DNA of 64,000 bases from Dasyornis broadbenti (lineage: Eukaryota; Chordata; Aves; Passeriformes; Dasyornithidae). Positions 26,232 through 36,703 of the stretch are shown here, piece by piece; position 1 is the first letter of the stretch; every line of letters begins with the position of its first letter. The stretch is from NCBI GenBank assembly GCA_013397935.1, contig VZRN01001305.1, positions 614,476-678,475 on the forward strand, in the 5' to 3' direction. The translations under genes and the position numbers were made by a program. The notes beneath the pieces are model-generated. The model did no database searches, was not told the DNA's origin, and worked only from the letters and a program-made list of their open reading frames with translations.

Positions 26232-26248
26232 AAAAAAAAAAAAAAAAA
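26232..26248 (+). repeat. Poly-A tract, 17 bases
   Basis: This is an uninterrupted run of A in intron 3, about 0.7 kb before exon 4. No polyadenylation signal stands directly before it, so slippage is the simple reading. A run of 12 A lies at 26604-26615. Confidence 0.9.
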
Positions 26249-26928
26249 TCCCAAGCTACCTGTAGCCATATATTTGTAAGAGGAGAGGTAGCTCTCAGAT
26301 CGTCTTTGTGTCTTGTCATGCATATATTTTGGAGCTGGAAGGAATATCTTGTATGGTGAGCATGCCTGGTTCAGACTATACCCAGAACATTCTGTCATAT
26401 GGAGCACTTTAAAATTCATCACAGGTTTACAGGGAAAAGGACGCTAGGGAAGTAGCCTTATCACAATGTCTTAAAGATGTCTATCTTGAGATCCCCTCTA
26501 CCACTGCGTTGCTATTTGTTTGCTGAGACATTGATTTCTAGGTGTAGAAAATCTTAAACAAAAACCCTGGAATGTATTTTACCTGTTTTCCTAAGACTAA
26601 ATGAAAAAAAAAAAACAAATCACAGTAATGTTTTCTAAAGCAGAGCCCAGAAGATGTTACCTCTAATGCATTCAATAGGGAAAATAAATACCCAGCAATG
26701 GCAGATGCTAGGGACAAAAATAATCAACAAATTCACATTCTCTTTTCATGCAGATATTTAAGTATGCACTATCTGTTAGTGGCATAGACTGTTTTAAGAT
26801 ATGCAAACTAAATAGCTCATGAGTGTTTGTCTGTTTTATAGCTGAAGATATGGGGTTTTTTTGAAAAGAAATGTGAAGAGACTAATTTTATGATGGGTGA
26901 GCTTAGTCTGTGGTTCTTCTTTTCACAG

Positions 26929-27084
26929 TATGCAGACCTGGGTTCTTCAAAGCTTCACCCCACAGTCCATCCTGCAGCAAATGTCCCCCTCACAGCTACA
27001 CACTTGATGAAGCATCCACATCTTGCCTGTGTGAAGAACACTATTTTAGGAAGGAATCAGACCCACCTACAATGGCCTGTACAA
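26929..27084 (+). CDS. EPHA5: EPHA5 exon 4: cysteine-rich linker of the ectodomain
   Basis: This 156-bp exon is bounded by acceptor CTTTTCACAG (AG at 26927-26928) and donor GTAAGC (27085). It starts in phase 2: the first two bases TA complete a codon begun by G in exon 3, giving Val. The encoded segment has VCRPGFFKASP, SCSKCPPHSY and a DPPTMACT ending, with six cysteines in about 52 residues. This is the conserved end of the Eph cysteine-rich (sushi plus EGF-like) region, between the ligand-binding domain and the first FN3 domain. It stiffens the extracellular stalk and takes part in receptor clustering. The last base A joins GA of exon 5 to make Arg, giving ACTRPPSAP, a junction typical of Eph receptors. 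The 156-bp length matches the family pattern. There are no stops in frame, and the protein shows nothing damaged. Confidence 0.95.
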
Positions 27085-30000
27085 GTAAGCATGTGCTTAT
27101 AGGGTTGTTTTTAATCCTTTTGAGTTGTTCCTGTACTGTGACTAGACATTATGATACTAATTAATGTGCTTTTTCAGGCTCTGCACTGGAGTCTGAACTA
27201 GTCTTGACACACTTTCAATGTCACTGTCTTTGTCCACCGTACTTCTGGTTGCATGAGAAGAGACTTTTCAGAGCTTTTTGCTTCAAAAGCTGGCATCAAA
27301 CCCAGGAAGAGTTTTTGTAATGACCAAATGCTTCTCCTGTCCCACTCCACTCCTGGGCAGACTCAGCCAGCAGCCATCAGGCATCAGACATCCATGTCGG
27401 TGCGAGCACAGGTACCGGCATGGGGCACACACATGGAATAAATGATGGGTAGTGCTTGCCAGCAATAGGCATGGATACAATCTCCATGCTCCTGCTTGGT
27501 GTCAACCCTTGGCTCATTTTCAGTAAACAAGCAGTGAGAGAGCCCTATCTTTCCAGTCTGCCTGGAGATGGTCACTCTTCTCAAAGCTCAGTGATGGAAA
27601 CTGCTTCTCCAAAATGTAGAACTTATCCCCTGGGTATAGAGGGCAGGCAGTATAACAGGCACCCTGCAGTGCTGGGAGTGCAAGGTGGAGTTGGTGTAAT
27701 AAGAATCGGTAATTTTACCCTTCTCCTGCCATCCGTGCGCTGTCCTGTCAGCTGTATCTTGAACGTTCCTCATTCAGTTTATGTTTCAGATACTATGGGC
27801 CATGCTTGGCATGCCCCCAGCTAGTCCTGCTGACTGTAAGACAGATCTGAGCTGGGACCATCATGTTCCAAATGTAATTTTTGTGGTGCAGAAGTGGTTG
27901 AAAATTACTGAAATAGAGTTGAACTACAGGTGCAGGAGCAGTTAGGGCTTCCAGAAAACTTAAACAATGGAGGAAAAAGTAGGTTTATGACTCCATACAT
28001 GCTCAGAGCCACTGGGCGATGGTGCAGAGGTGACTTCCTTACTGTTTCCTTGCATCATGTAGGGATGGTAGTGGCTTTTGTGCCTTTCCCAGTGAATGTC
28101 CTTCCTAGCTTCCCAAGGCTGCACTTCAAAAAGAGAAAGAAAAGGTCTGTTCCTCTTGGAGAGACACTGTCTCAAAGGAAATTGCCCTTGGCAGCTCTCT
28201 GCATGCCCACAGGAGGCAGAATTGGGCCCCTTGAATTCTGACTTTGATTTTCACCAGGCAGAGGAGTATGGCTGTTGGAAGCTGTGCTGCAGGGAAGGAG
28301 AAGGCAGCCTTAGACAGCATTGGAGTCACTGGTGCTGTCAGATCAAAGTGGTGTGAGGGGGTGAGTCATATGAGCACTTCTCAGTTTATTAAATGGCTAT
28401 GCCAGTATCTTTTGGAGCCATAGCCAGCATGGCTTATAATATGAAAAACCTGATACCAACATTTCTTGATGTTCATCTTGCCCCTTGGCCTGACTTTAAA
28501 AACTCAGATAAATGTAGTCCAGCGTGGTATTGAGAAACACACTGGGTTCTGGAAACACTCGTAAAGTAGGCTTTTCTGTGCAGACAGAACCAAAGCCAGG
28601 AACTGAGAGAGAGTTATGCCAGACTGTGGTGTCCACTGTGCCTGCTGCCCACCATCAGTGGTGTTGCTCTCTGCCCTTCTCAGGATGGAAGGATATGCAG
28701 CCAGTCTGTCCTGCTGGTGCATTAGTGCAGGGAAGGAGCTGCCATCCTTAAGGAAAATGTTTATGCATGCCTATGGCCTGAGGATTGGGCAGGGTTCAGA
28801 GAGGCACAAGCAAGTTTGGTGAACAACTCTTGTTTAAAAGAAAAGAAGTTCAAGAGCCTGTCTCCCCCAGGTTTCTAGTGCAGTTTGAACCCTGTCGGTG
28901 AAGGCTGTAATTTCTAATTCTGCAGATATAATGGGATTTTCTTTTTATGTTTGTTTGGGAGTTTTGTGCATATTTATTGGTGGTGGCTGTCTATGTTGGC
29001 TTTTACTGTTTGGGTGGTTTTCTTTCAGGGTGGGTTTCACTTTTGTTTTTAAAGCTTACTGTAAGCTAGTTTAAAGTACTGAAGCTGTGTTAGGATATGG
29101 CTTGGCAGGGTACCAAGTGCTTCTGGGGCAGATGAGAAGTTTAATACTGATCAAGGCGTTGTTCAGCTTCTGTTGCCCACTGCAAACTCCAGAGCTGCAG
29201 CTGGGGACATTGCAGCACCTCTGCTGGCATTCACGCCTACCACCCCAAAGGCAGGATGGGATATCTGAGCCTTCTCCATGTGCTTCTGTCACCTCTCTAT
29301 CCCTGTGCATCTTTTCGTAGGATTTTGGCCTAATCCTGCTGTATTTGTGCTGAGGATGATGAGGAGGGACCCATGTGCTGTGCCAGCTCAGCAGCAGGGG
29401 TAGAAAATTTTGGCAGGGACACTAAAGAGTAGGTAGCTAGTGTTTTACACCAGTCCAATTCTACCTGGAAGGCAACATCTCTTCATGAACTAAAACACAA
29501 GAGAGAGACTTGAGTCATGACTGGTAGGAAAATATTGCAAGGGGTTTTTTTAAGTTTTTATTACTTATTGCCACAGAAGTTAATCATATTCATAGGATTC
29601 CCTCAACAAAAAATGTAGTTAATTTTAGAGAATACATCAATGTCTGTTTTCAGGTCTACACCTGCAAAGTCTCCTTGCCACTTGGTATGGCTATAAAATC
29701 ACATTTTCCTAATTTAAAGTGAGTGTTTTTCAGTCCCAAGCTTCATGAGTCTCCCCACCACCACCACCAGCATCACTAAAGAAAATTGGCTGCTGTATCA
29801 CTGTCACTTGCTCAGTTAAGTATGGAGCGGGAGAGGAATACATTTTTGTTTAATTTTTCCAGTTTCTTAAGTATGTTTTATAAGCAATGATTGGTAATTT
29901 TGAAACTATTAGTGCTGTGATGCATTCTGAAATAATTAGTGCTCTCAGACAAAAAAGAAAAAAAAATTGGTCCTGATGGACATTTGAGAATTCTCTTAAT

Positions 30001-32767
30001 ATTATTATGTATCTTCCAAGAAGTAAGTGCACTTTATTTCTTCTTAACTAAGTAATCCTAGCTTCAGTTGCTTGCACAACGTCTCTTTAAAACCAAAACA
30101 GTTGCACCCCTTTCTTTTCCCCTCATGTCTCTGACAAGTAGCCTTATTGTTGTTCAGAGCAGTTGGGGAAATATGTGTAATGTTATGACACATGGGATAA
30201 ATCAAAGACTTTATAGTATTTACTGGAACAGTCTACTTGCAAAAAGTTTACAGTTGACTTTGAGTGTGTACATACATATATTTGTATAGGATAATGTCTC
30301 TCTTAGGTTATATTTTTAAAATATGTGCATCAGTAAACAATAGGTTTGCTGTCCATCAAGAAAAATACCAATATCTTCGCTTTCAGAAAGTATTTGCCTC
30401 GTCAGAAAATTGTGGCGTAAAAGGGGTGAATCTTAGGGTATAAAGTAGTAAATTCAAAAATTATATTTTTAAAAGTTAGTAGACTAGTATCTGTGCCCTT
30501 GACAGAAGGACTTTGGAAATTAAGCGGACCACCTTAGCAGATCTAGGGCCCCCCTCTTCCGAAGGTAAAACATCTTTTTCTTCTCCCAGCTGGAGTTTAG
30601 CCAAGTTTTATCAAAGTACAGTTTCAGGATTCTTCAAGCAGGTCTTGTTAGATATCTGTAGACTACTAAAGACCTTTCTCTGAGGCCCTGTGAGAACACT
30701 AATTTTATAGGCTATAAAGTCCCACCAGTTTTAAAGCATTTCCGCTGAAGCTGATGTTTTTAAGCCTTCAAGAAGAGTAGCTGACTTTTCTGTAAAAAGC
30801 AAGTAAAAACCTCTGGTGACTTTACAAAAGTAGTAATTTATCCCCTGTTAAAGACACATTGTCCAGTAAGTGTTTCTTGTGCCCGAGTTCTTTATTTTTT
30901 CCTAGAGTACTGGCATCAGCAAAAGGGCATTCATCCAGTGGAATCAAAAATAGGGCAATTTAACCAGTAAAAAAAACCATATAAAAAATCCTCAAGTGCT
31001 ATACCTATGACTCCGTACAGCTCCAGTGATGAACTCCATAGTTTCCATTATATCAGTGCAAGTATGACACTGCAGAAAATAGTCCTGACTTGGGCTGTAT
31101 GTTGGTGTTATTAGCTAGATAGTGCTGGATCCCTGGGGTGCAGTTTGGGAGTGGATTGCTCCCTGTTCATAGAGATCTGAAGGGATCATAGAACAAAACA
31201 AAGATGCTCTGGCATTTCCTATGCTAACTTAGCTTTTTTCTTCAACTGCTTTTCCCCTGAAGAATAAAAAAATACATCAGGATTATTTATTTCCTCTGGC
31301 AGTGAGTTTCTCATTGAATCAGAACAGCTTGAGTCAAAATCATGACAGTGTTTCAGTTTATCCGTGTTAACAATTTTATAGACTCAGAGAGGGGAATAGA
31401 AAAAGGAAATGGAGGAGAATGCGTCTGGTTTATAAGGTGATTTAATTTTTGCAACACTGCCTGTTTTAAATAACAAACCAAGTTTAATTATCACAACAAA
31501 ATGAGGAGATGACACCCTAAGTCAGCCTGTCAGATTTGTATGGATGTCTAGCTAGTGAAGCTCCTTGTCGGACTCTTTTTAAGAAACTGCTCATGGGTTT
31601 TGACAACTTCATTCAAACTGAAGAGGAATGTGTTGTGTTGCCTTCCCTCGGAAAAATCCCAGCCTTTGCTGTATAGTTTGTGGTGGTGCTGTGACTAAAA
31701 TCCATCCTGGCTTGCTTTGATAAATTTCCTCTTTCTCCCTCATTCATTTGCATTCCCTGAGTACTTAACACGTGGATATCTTGCATGGGACTTCTTATCC
31801 TTTCACACTGTCTTTAGGGTGTATCTGCAGCTTGCCCTTCATCTGCAACACAAATCTGTTAAAAACCTTGCACCACCTCCTGCGAGGAAAGAGTCTTGAA
31901 AGTGTCTCCAGGTGGGCTTTGCTTGCCCAGCCATGGCCTTTCCCACCAGGATGAAGACAAATAGCTCACTTTTCGCAGGTGCTCTGGTACCTCTGCAGCA
32001 GCTGTTCCTCCTTGGATAGCTTTGCCAGTGTCATGCTGGCATCCTGAGTGGGGAGGCTTGGCAAAGTAAGCAAGTGTGGTGTGGGTAACCAGCCGTGCTA
32101 CAGCTTGGCGGGGTCTGAGAGGGCTGCCATGGAGTAGCTGGATACGGCCGTGTTTCCAGTGACCCATGTAGATCACCATCTGCTTTGGGCTACATCGAGC
32201 GTCACACTTAAGTGGGATTTGGATACCCAAGCTTGGGTTTCACTGTTGCCAAATGGCTGATGGGGAGAGGCGGGCTCACACAGAGGAAAGATTTGGCATA
32301 TGGGTTGAGTACCTAAGTAGTGTGAAAACCTCAATGAGTGTCTGGATTTTAGGACCTAGGGATAGTGTTACAGAGCAATGGGGTGAGGAGCTGGAATCTT
32401 GCCCCTGGTGAAGCCAACAATGGTGTGGACAGGGCAAAGACTTGCTGCTTTCTTTGCAGGAAGACCAAGGAGAGCGCTAGAGGCAATGCCCCAGAGTGAA
32501 GTGCTCTTCCTGTTGGGTTTGAGCCAGCCCTGTGTCTTGTCCTCCCACACAGGTGACTGCATCCCAACAAAGACCTCTTAAGCTGAGATGGGAGTGCTCA
32601 AAACAAATCCCAATTTTCCCAGTTCTTCAGGTGTAGTTGCAAGTGGTCCCAGTGTACTTTCTGACATGTGAGCAACGGGACATCTGTTTTCAGCCTAGAG
32701 AGTAGTAGCGAGCAGGATGACTGATAATACTGTTTTTACCATGTGTTTTTCTCACTTTACAAACCAG
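27085..32767 (+). other. EPHA5: Intron 4 of EPHA5 (complete, 5.7 kb)
   Basis: The intron runs from donor GTAAGC to an acceptor AG before exon 5. It holds no recognisable gene or interspersed repeat. The only simple sequence I noted is a CAC triplet run near 29755-29769. The reading frame of exon 4 remains open for 25 codons into the intron and then stops at TAA (27162-27164). The sequence from about 28,900 to 31,700 is AT-rich and short on long ORFs. The region from 27,200 to 28,800 is somewhat richer in GC and has several overlapping chance ORFs. Confidence 0.88.
29755..29769 (+). repeat. CAC triplet run
   Basis: About five CCA/CAC triplets occur in a row in intron 4. It is a minor simple repeat. 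Confidence 0.85.
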
Positions 32768-33103
32768 GACCCCCCTCTGCTCCTCGGAGTGCCATCTCAA
32801 ATGTTAACGAGACTAGTGTCTTTCTGGAATGGATTCCCCCTGCTGATACTGGTGGAAGGAAAGATGTGTCTTATTATATTGCATGCAAGAAGTGCAACTC
32901 ACACTCGGGTCTGTGTGAGGCGTGTGGCGGTCATGTCAGGTACCTCCCCCAGCAAACCGGCCTGAAAAACACCTCTGTCATGATGGTGGATCTGCTTGCT
33001 CATACAAACTATACCTTTGAAATTGAGGCAGTGAATGGAGTGTCCGACCAGAACCCCGGAGCCCGGCAGTTTGTGTCTGTAAATGTAACCACAAACCAGG
33101 CAG
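32768..33103 (+). CDS. EPHA5: EPHA5 exon 5: first fibronectin type III domain
   Basis: This 336-bp exon lies between an acceptor ending ACAAACCAG (AG at 32766-32767) and a strong donor GTAAGT (33104). It encodes about 112 residues and spans the first extracellular FN3 domain. The start is PPSAPRSAISNVNETSVFLE and the end GARQFVSVNVTTNQA. Recognisable parts are a CKKC...C..C cluster of four cysteines characteristic of Eph FN3-1, the LAHTNYTFEIEAVNGVS strand that is near-invariant in EphA receptors, and four N-glycosylation sequons (NET, NTS, NYT, NVT). The domain is a spacer and supports lateral receptor contacts. The exon ends in phase 1 (GCA split G|CA), which matches exon 6. The reading frame stays open for 62 codons into intron 5, to a stop at 33289-33291. 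Confidence 0.96.
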
Positions 33104-35843
33104 GTAAGTGGATCTTCAACCTGGGGAAATGTCTGGGATGGGAGCCCAAGCCAGTCAGACCCGGTGCAGTTCCCTTTGGAATGGGTGGAAGCCTCCAGCA
33201 TGGAGGGCTGGACTATGACCTTTCAAATCTGGGAGTGGGAGGTGGGCAGTGCTTATGTCTCATAGGATATAATTACTGCAGTCTTCAGTAAATTTCCTTT
33301 CAGCAGGACACATTTTTAGGATTTGTGACTTTTTCCTTTTACACTAAGCTACTTGGAGATACCTGCATTTCTTTACACGTTGGGGTATCCATCCACTAAA
33401 CCAGAAAAAAAACAGCTGTCTTTCCTGTTGGGAAATTTCTAAGAGTCCATTTTGATTAAAATTGCTAAAATGTCTTAACTTTGCAAACAGTTACCCTAAG
33501 AAAATTGAGTGACCTTGGGTAATTTAGTCCCTCGTCTACAGTGTGATGCTAAAGTGACTGTGCTCAGGCTGGTGAGGTATGGTACATTGTCACTTCTTCA
33601 ACAAGGTAGGGCTAAGCTGTCACTCATACTGTGTTATTTTTGGTTTTGCGCTGTAGAAACTGAGATCATGTAGACTGGTTTATTCCTTTGTCCAGAGCTG
33701 TGATCTGTCTGCCCTTCCTTTGCCCAAAAGTTGAAACGAGCTGTCACTACGAACACAGGCATGGAGTTGCCATTATCACCTGTCACGTGGAGGTGTGATG
33801 GGAGACAAGAACATGATGACATCTCCTTCTATGTGCATCAACACACCAGGCACATCACACAACTTCTGTAAAGTCCTAGAAACTGACCTAGACTTCTCTT
33901 GTCCCTCATGCTCTTGTTTTAGGGTGTCTCCCATTACTTATCGAGCTTGCTTTCTGCTGTTTAATTCAGAACTCCCCAGTTGCATTTATCCACCATGAAG
34001 CCTTTCCAGGACTGTTGACAGGTGGCATTTGAGACTGTGAGAACTGTGCTGCCAGATCACTGGAGCCACCCCCTGCCTTTTCCAGACAGGGTTTAGCCAG
34101 GAAACCTGGTGGGCAATTCACTGTGACCTCTGGATGTGGATTGGCAGATCCTCACTGTGGAGCAGAAAAACACTAGCTGGAGCAGGGCTGCATTTCCTTC
34201 CGGCTACCCAGGTATATGTGCACAGGCTTGGCAGCCAGCAGCAAGGAAGTGCAGATACCTGTCTAGTAATTAAACTGGATTGTTGAAGTGTTGGACAGAT
34301 CATTCAGAGGTTTCTTGAGGAGAGGAAATAAAGGCATGCTGGGGATGCTGCTGATAGATGTGGCATGGAATCTGCTGGAGGAATTTTAGAAGACAGCACT
34401 ATGATACCCATTAGAGGCACCTGTTTAGTGCAGATCAGTGAATGTCACGGTCCTAATGCTGTTTACTCTTTCCTTCTTGTGAAGGCTGCTGCCAGTAACT
34501 CTGCTATTGGAAGAAGTATATTTTCCTGTTAGTGGGTTTGCATTGGTATTTCGTTGCTGCCACTGGATTTTCCCTAACGTGTGGTGTTAAATCCACATAA
34601 ATCTCAGTAAAGGTATCTGTGCATGAGGAATTTACCTCACTGATCAGAGTAGACGGTGAGGAAATGGTCCTAGTTTGTGACTTATGTCCCAAACTCTCCA
34701 TAGCTGCAGCAGGATTTATCCACATAACTGCTTTTCTGTGCATGAGGCCAAGAATAACCTCTTGCACACCTCCAGCTTTGTATTGGAAGGTCTTTTATAG
34801 GAAATGGTAAACCTGTGACAAATGTGTCTCGTGCAAAGGACAAGTGGGTTAAATGTAGCTTCTGGTTAAGTCTCTCTGTTTACCTTAGTGGAGCCACAAT
34901 CAAGAGAGATACTAACAGATCAAGCCATGGGTGTTTAATAAGTGTGGTGTTGAAATTGCATCTGTATGCTCTCGTGTTTGATTCAACAGGAGGTTCAATC
35001 AAACTGCTGTGTAAAGAAAGCAGTGATGACTGTATTTTGCTGTCTCTCTGGCTGGTCCCACCATTCTTGAAGAGAAGCCAGGCCTGTCTGCTGGAGCTGT
35101 AGCATCAAATGTGCTTCCCAGTAATGTGCTCTTTCAGCACTCCCCCGGGTGATCATCGGTTTGCCCATGCCAGAAATAAAGCAGATGTAAAGAGGGACTT
35201 TGCAAATCAGACTAACTGCCAACCATGGAAAGTGAGTATCTGGTTTTTTAAGGTGCCTCCAAAAAATGTACTTTGAGGCAAATAATGGAGTGATCCATGC
35301 CCAGTGATTCTGGATATCTCTTAAAAAGCCTCACTTCAGTAGTCCTTTCTCAAGTAAGAGTAGGCAGGGCACATGGGGCTTCCGGGAGTCTCAGGCCACC
35401 CACCTTCCCCCCGGAATTACCTCCAAGAGGTGCAGCTCTGGTGTCTCATCTTTTCCCTCACACAGCTTTTCTGATGGTGTGATTATATTTTCACAGAAGC
35501 TGGTTAATGAAGTTGGATCAGTGACACAAGGCCAACTGCAGCAGTAGGAGAAATCCTGCTACAAGATCTGTTGGCTGAAGGAAATTGAAAAATTGCATTC
35601 CATGGGATAGTTCTGGCTGCTGGAGTCCCGCTGGCACATGTTCAGTAACCCAGAACTGCAGAGAAATGCCAGGGTGTGTTTTGTTGGTTTGGCTTTTGTC
35701 CATCCCAAGAAGACCATACTCATTTCGGGACTGCAAAGAATGCGCAGGCAGCGGGTGCTTAGGTGCACCGCCTTTTCTGGTCATGGCAGCTTTTGGCAGC
35801 AGAAACTACCTCTGGATTGGACTCTTAAAGGGTTTACTTCCTG

Positions 35844-35859
35844 AAAAAAAAAAAAAAAA
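35844..35859 (+). repeat. Poly-A tract, 16 bases
   Basis: This is an uninterrupted A run in intron 5. No AATAAA lies close upstream. Confidence 0.9.
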
Positions 35860-36684
35860 GGTGGTCCAAAATAATTTGTTCCCCTTTCTTTCTCCCCTAT
35901 TTTAAATAATGAGTAAAATAATTGGTGCTGGCTATCAGTCTGGCATTTTCAGATTGATGTAATTTTCTTCCAAACTTTTGAAATCAGATTTGGAAATACG
36001 GCAAGGAAACAGTAAAGTTTTGCACCCAAGAAAAGGCTGATTGCTAATCTCCATTGGTGACCCCAGCGTGCTTCTGTTCCCCCAGTCCTTGGAGACCTGA
36101 CAGTACTTGGGGATGGGACCGATCCATGCTGGACACAGCGGCCTTAGGCTCCTTAGGACTAGTTTTCCTGTCACACTCTTGAAATCCCCAAGCCTCTGTT
36201 GTTTCTGTGGGATTTTGCTGGTGTTTTTCTGCTGCAAAACATGTGTATGGAAAGAGTGAGAATGGCACAAGCCATGAGAGACAGAAATTATGCTGGCCTC
36301 CATTGTGTCTATCCTAGAGCTGCAGCAGACAGACAGAGGACCTTCTTCCCTTTGTAAGAACAGGAGTTGACCCAAGCATGGTTTTTCCCTATGGCATTGC
36401 TGCAAAATACGTGTCCAGAGGACTTCTGAACACAGATGGTGGGGAGCCATCTGTAATGCAGTCTCACAGTGTGTTAAAAAGTGTGCCTGGTGCACATGGG
36501 CTGGAACACAGTGAATAATTCATAGGTGGTAATGATAGGATTGAGTTAGTCATCCTTCCCCTGCTCGTGGTTTTGCTCAAGTTTTCGTATTTTTGAAACC
36601 TCCACCTATTAAAACAGTTTCCAAAGAGCAGTCTGTGTGTACTGCTAATGTTGAAGTTTGCTTTTCAAGTGACAACTGCATGAC

Positions 36685-36703
36685 TTTTTTTTTTTTTTCT
36701 CAG
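36685..36703 (+). promoter_or_regulatory. Strong splice-acceptor-like site in intron 5 (unproven)
   Basis: Fourteen T followed by CTCAG form an excellent polypyrimidine tract and 3' splice site. Possible branch-point sequences such as TGCTAATG and GTGACAAC lie 40-60 bases upstream. A good donor-like AAG|GTATGC follows 26 bases after the AG, and the frame from exon 5 stays open to 36870. It may be a cryptic site or the start of an alternative exon, and nothing in the sequence proves that it is used. Confidence 0.35.

Larger units (their letters stand above)
1..26928 (+). other. EPHA5: Intron 3 of EPHA5 (3' portion)
   Basis: This is non-coding sequence upstream of exon 4. I saw no Eph exon in it. 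The long ligand-binding exon that precedes exon 4 in Eph genes would be obvious by its many conserved residues, so it must lie upstream of base 1. ORFs here reach at most about 157 codons, overlap on both strands and resemble no protein I know. The contents I can name are T-rich tracts near 1766-1824 and 2821-2834, a short tandem repeat at 1431-1474, a poly-A at 10053-10077, an AT/AC microsatellite at 11816-11834, an AC repeat at 21063-21076, a CR1 LINE fragment at 21775-22452 and a 14-base gap at 25449-25462. In the remaining stretches I see only unclassified, moderately AT-rich intron sequence. Confidence 0.85.
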
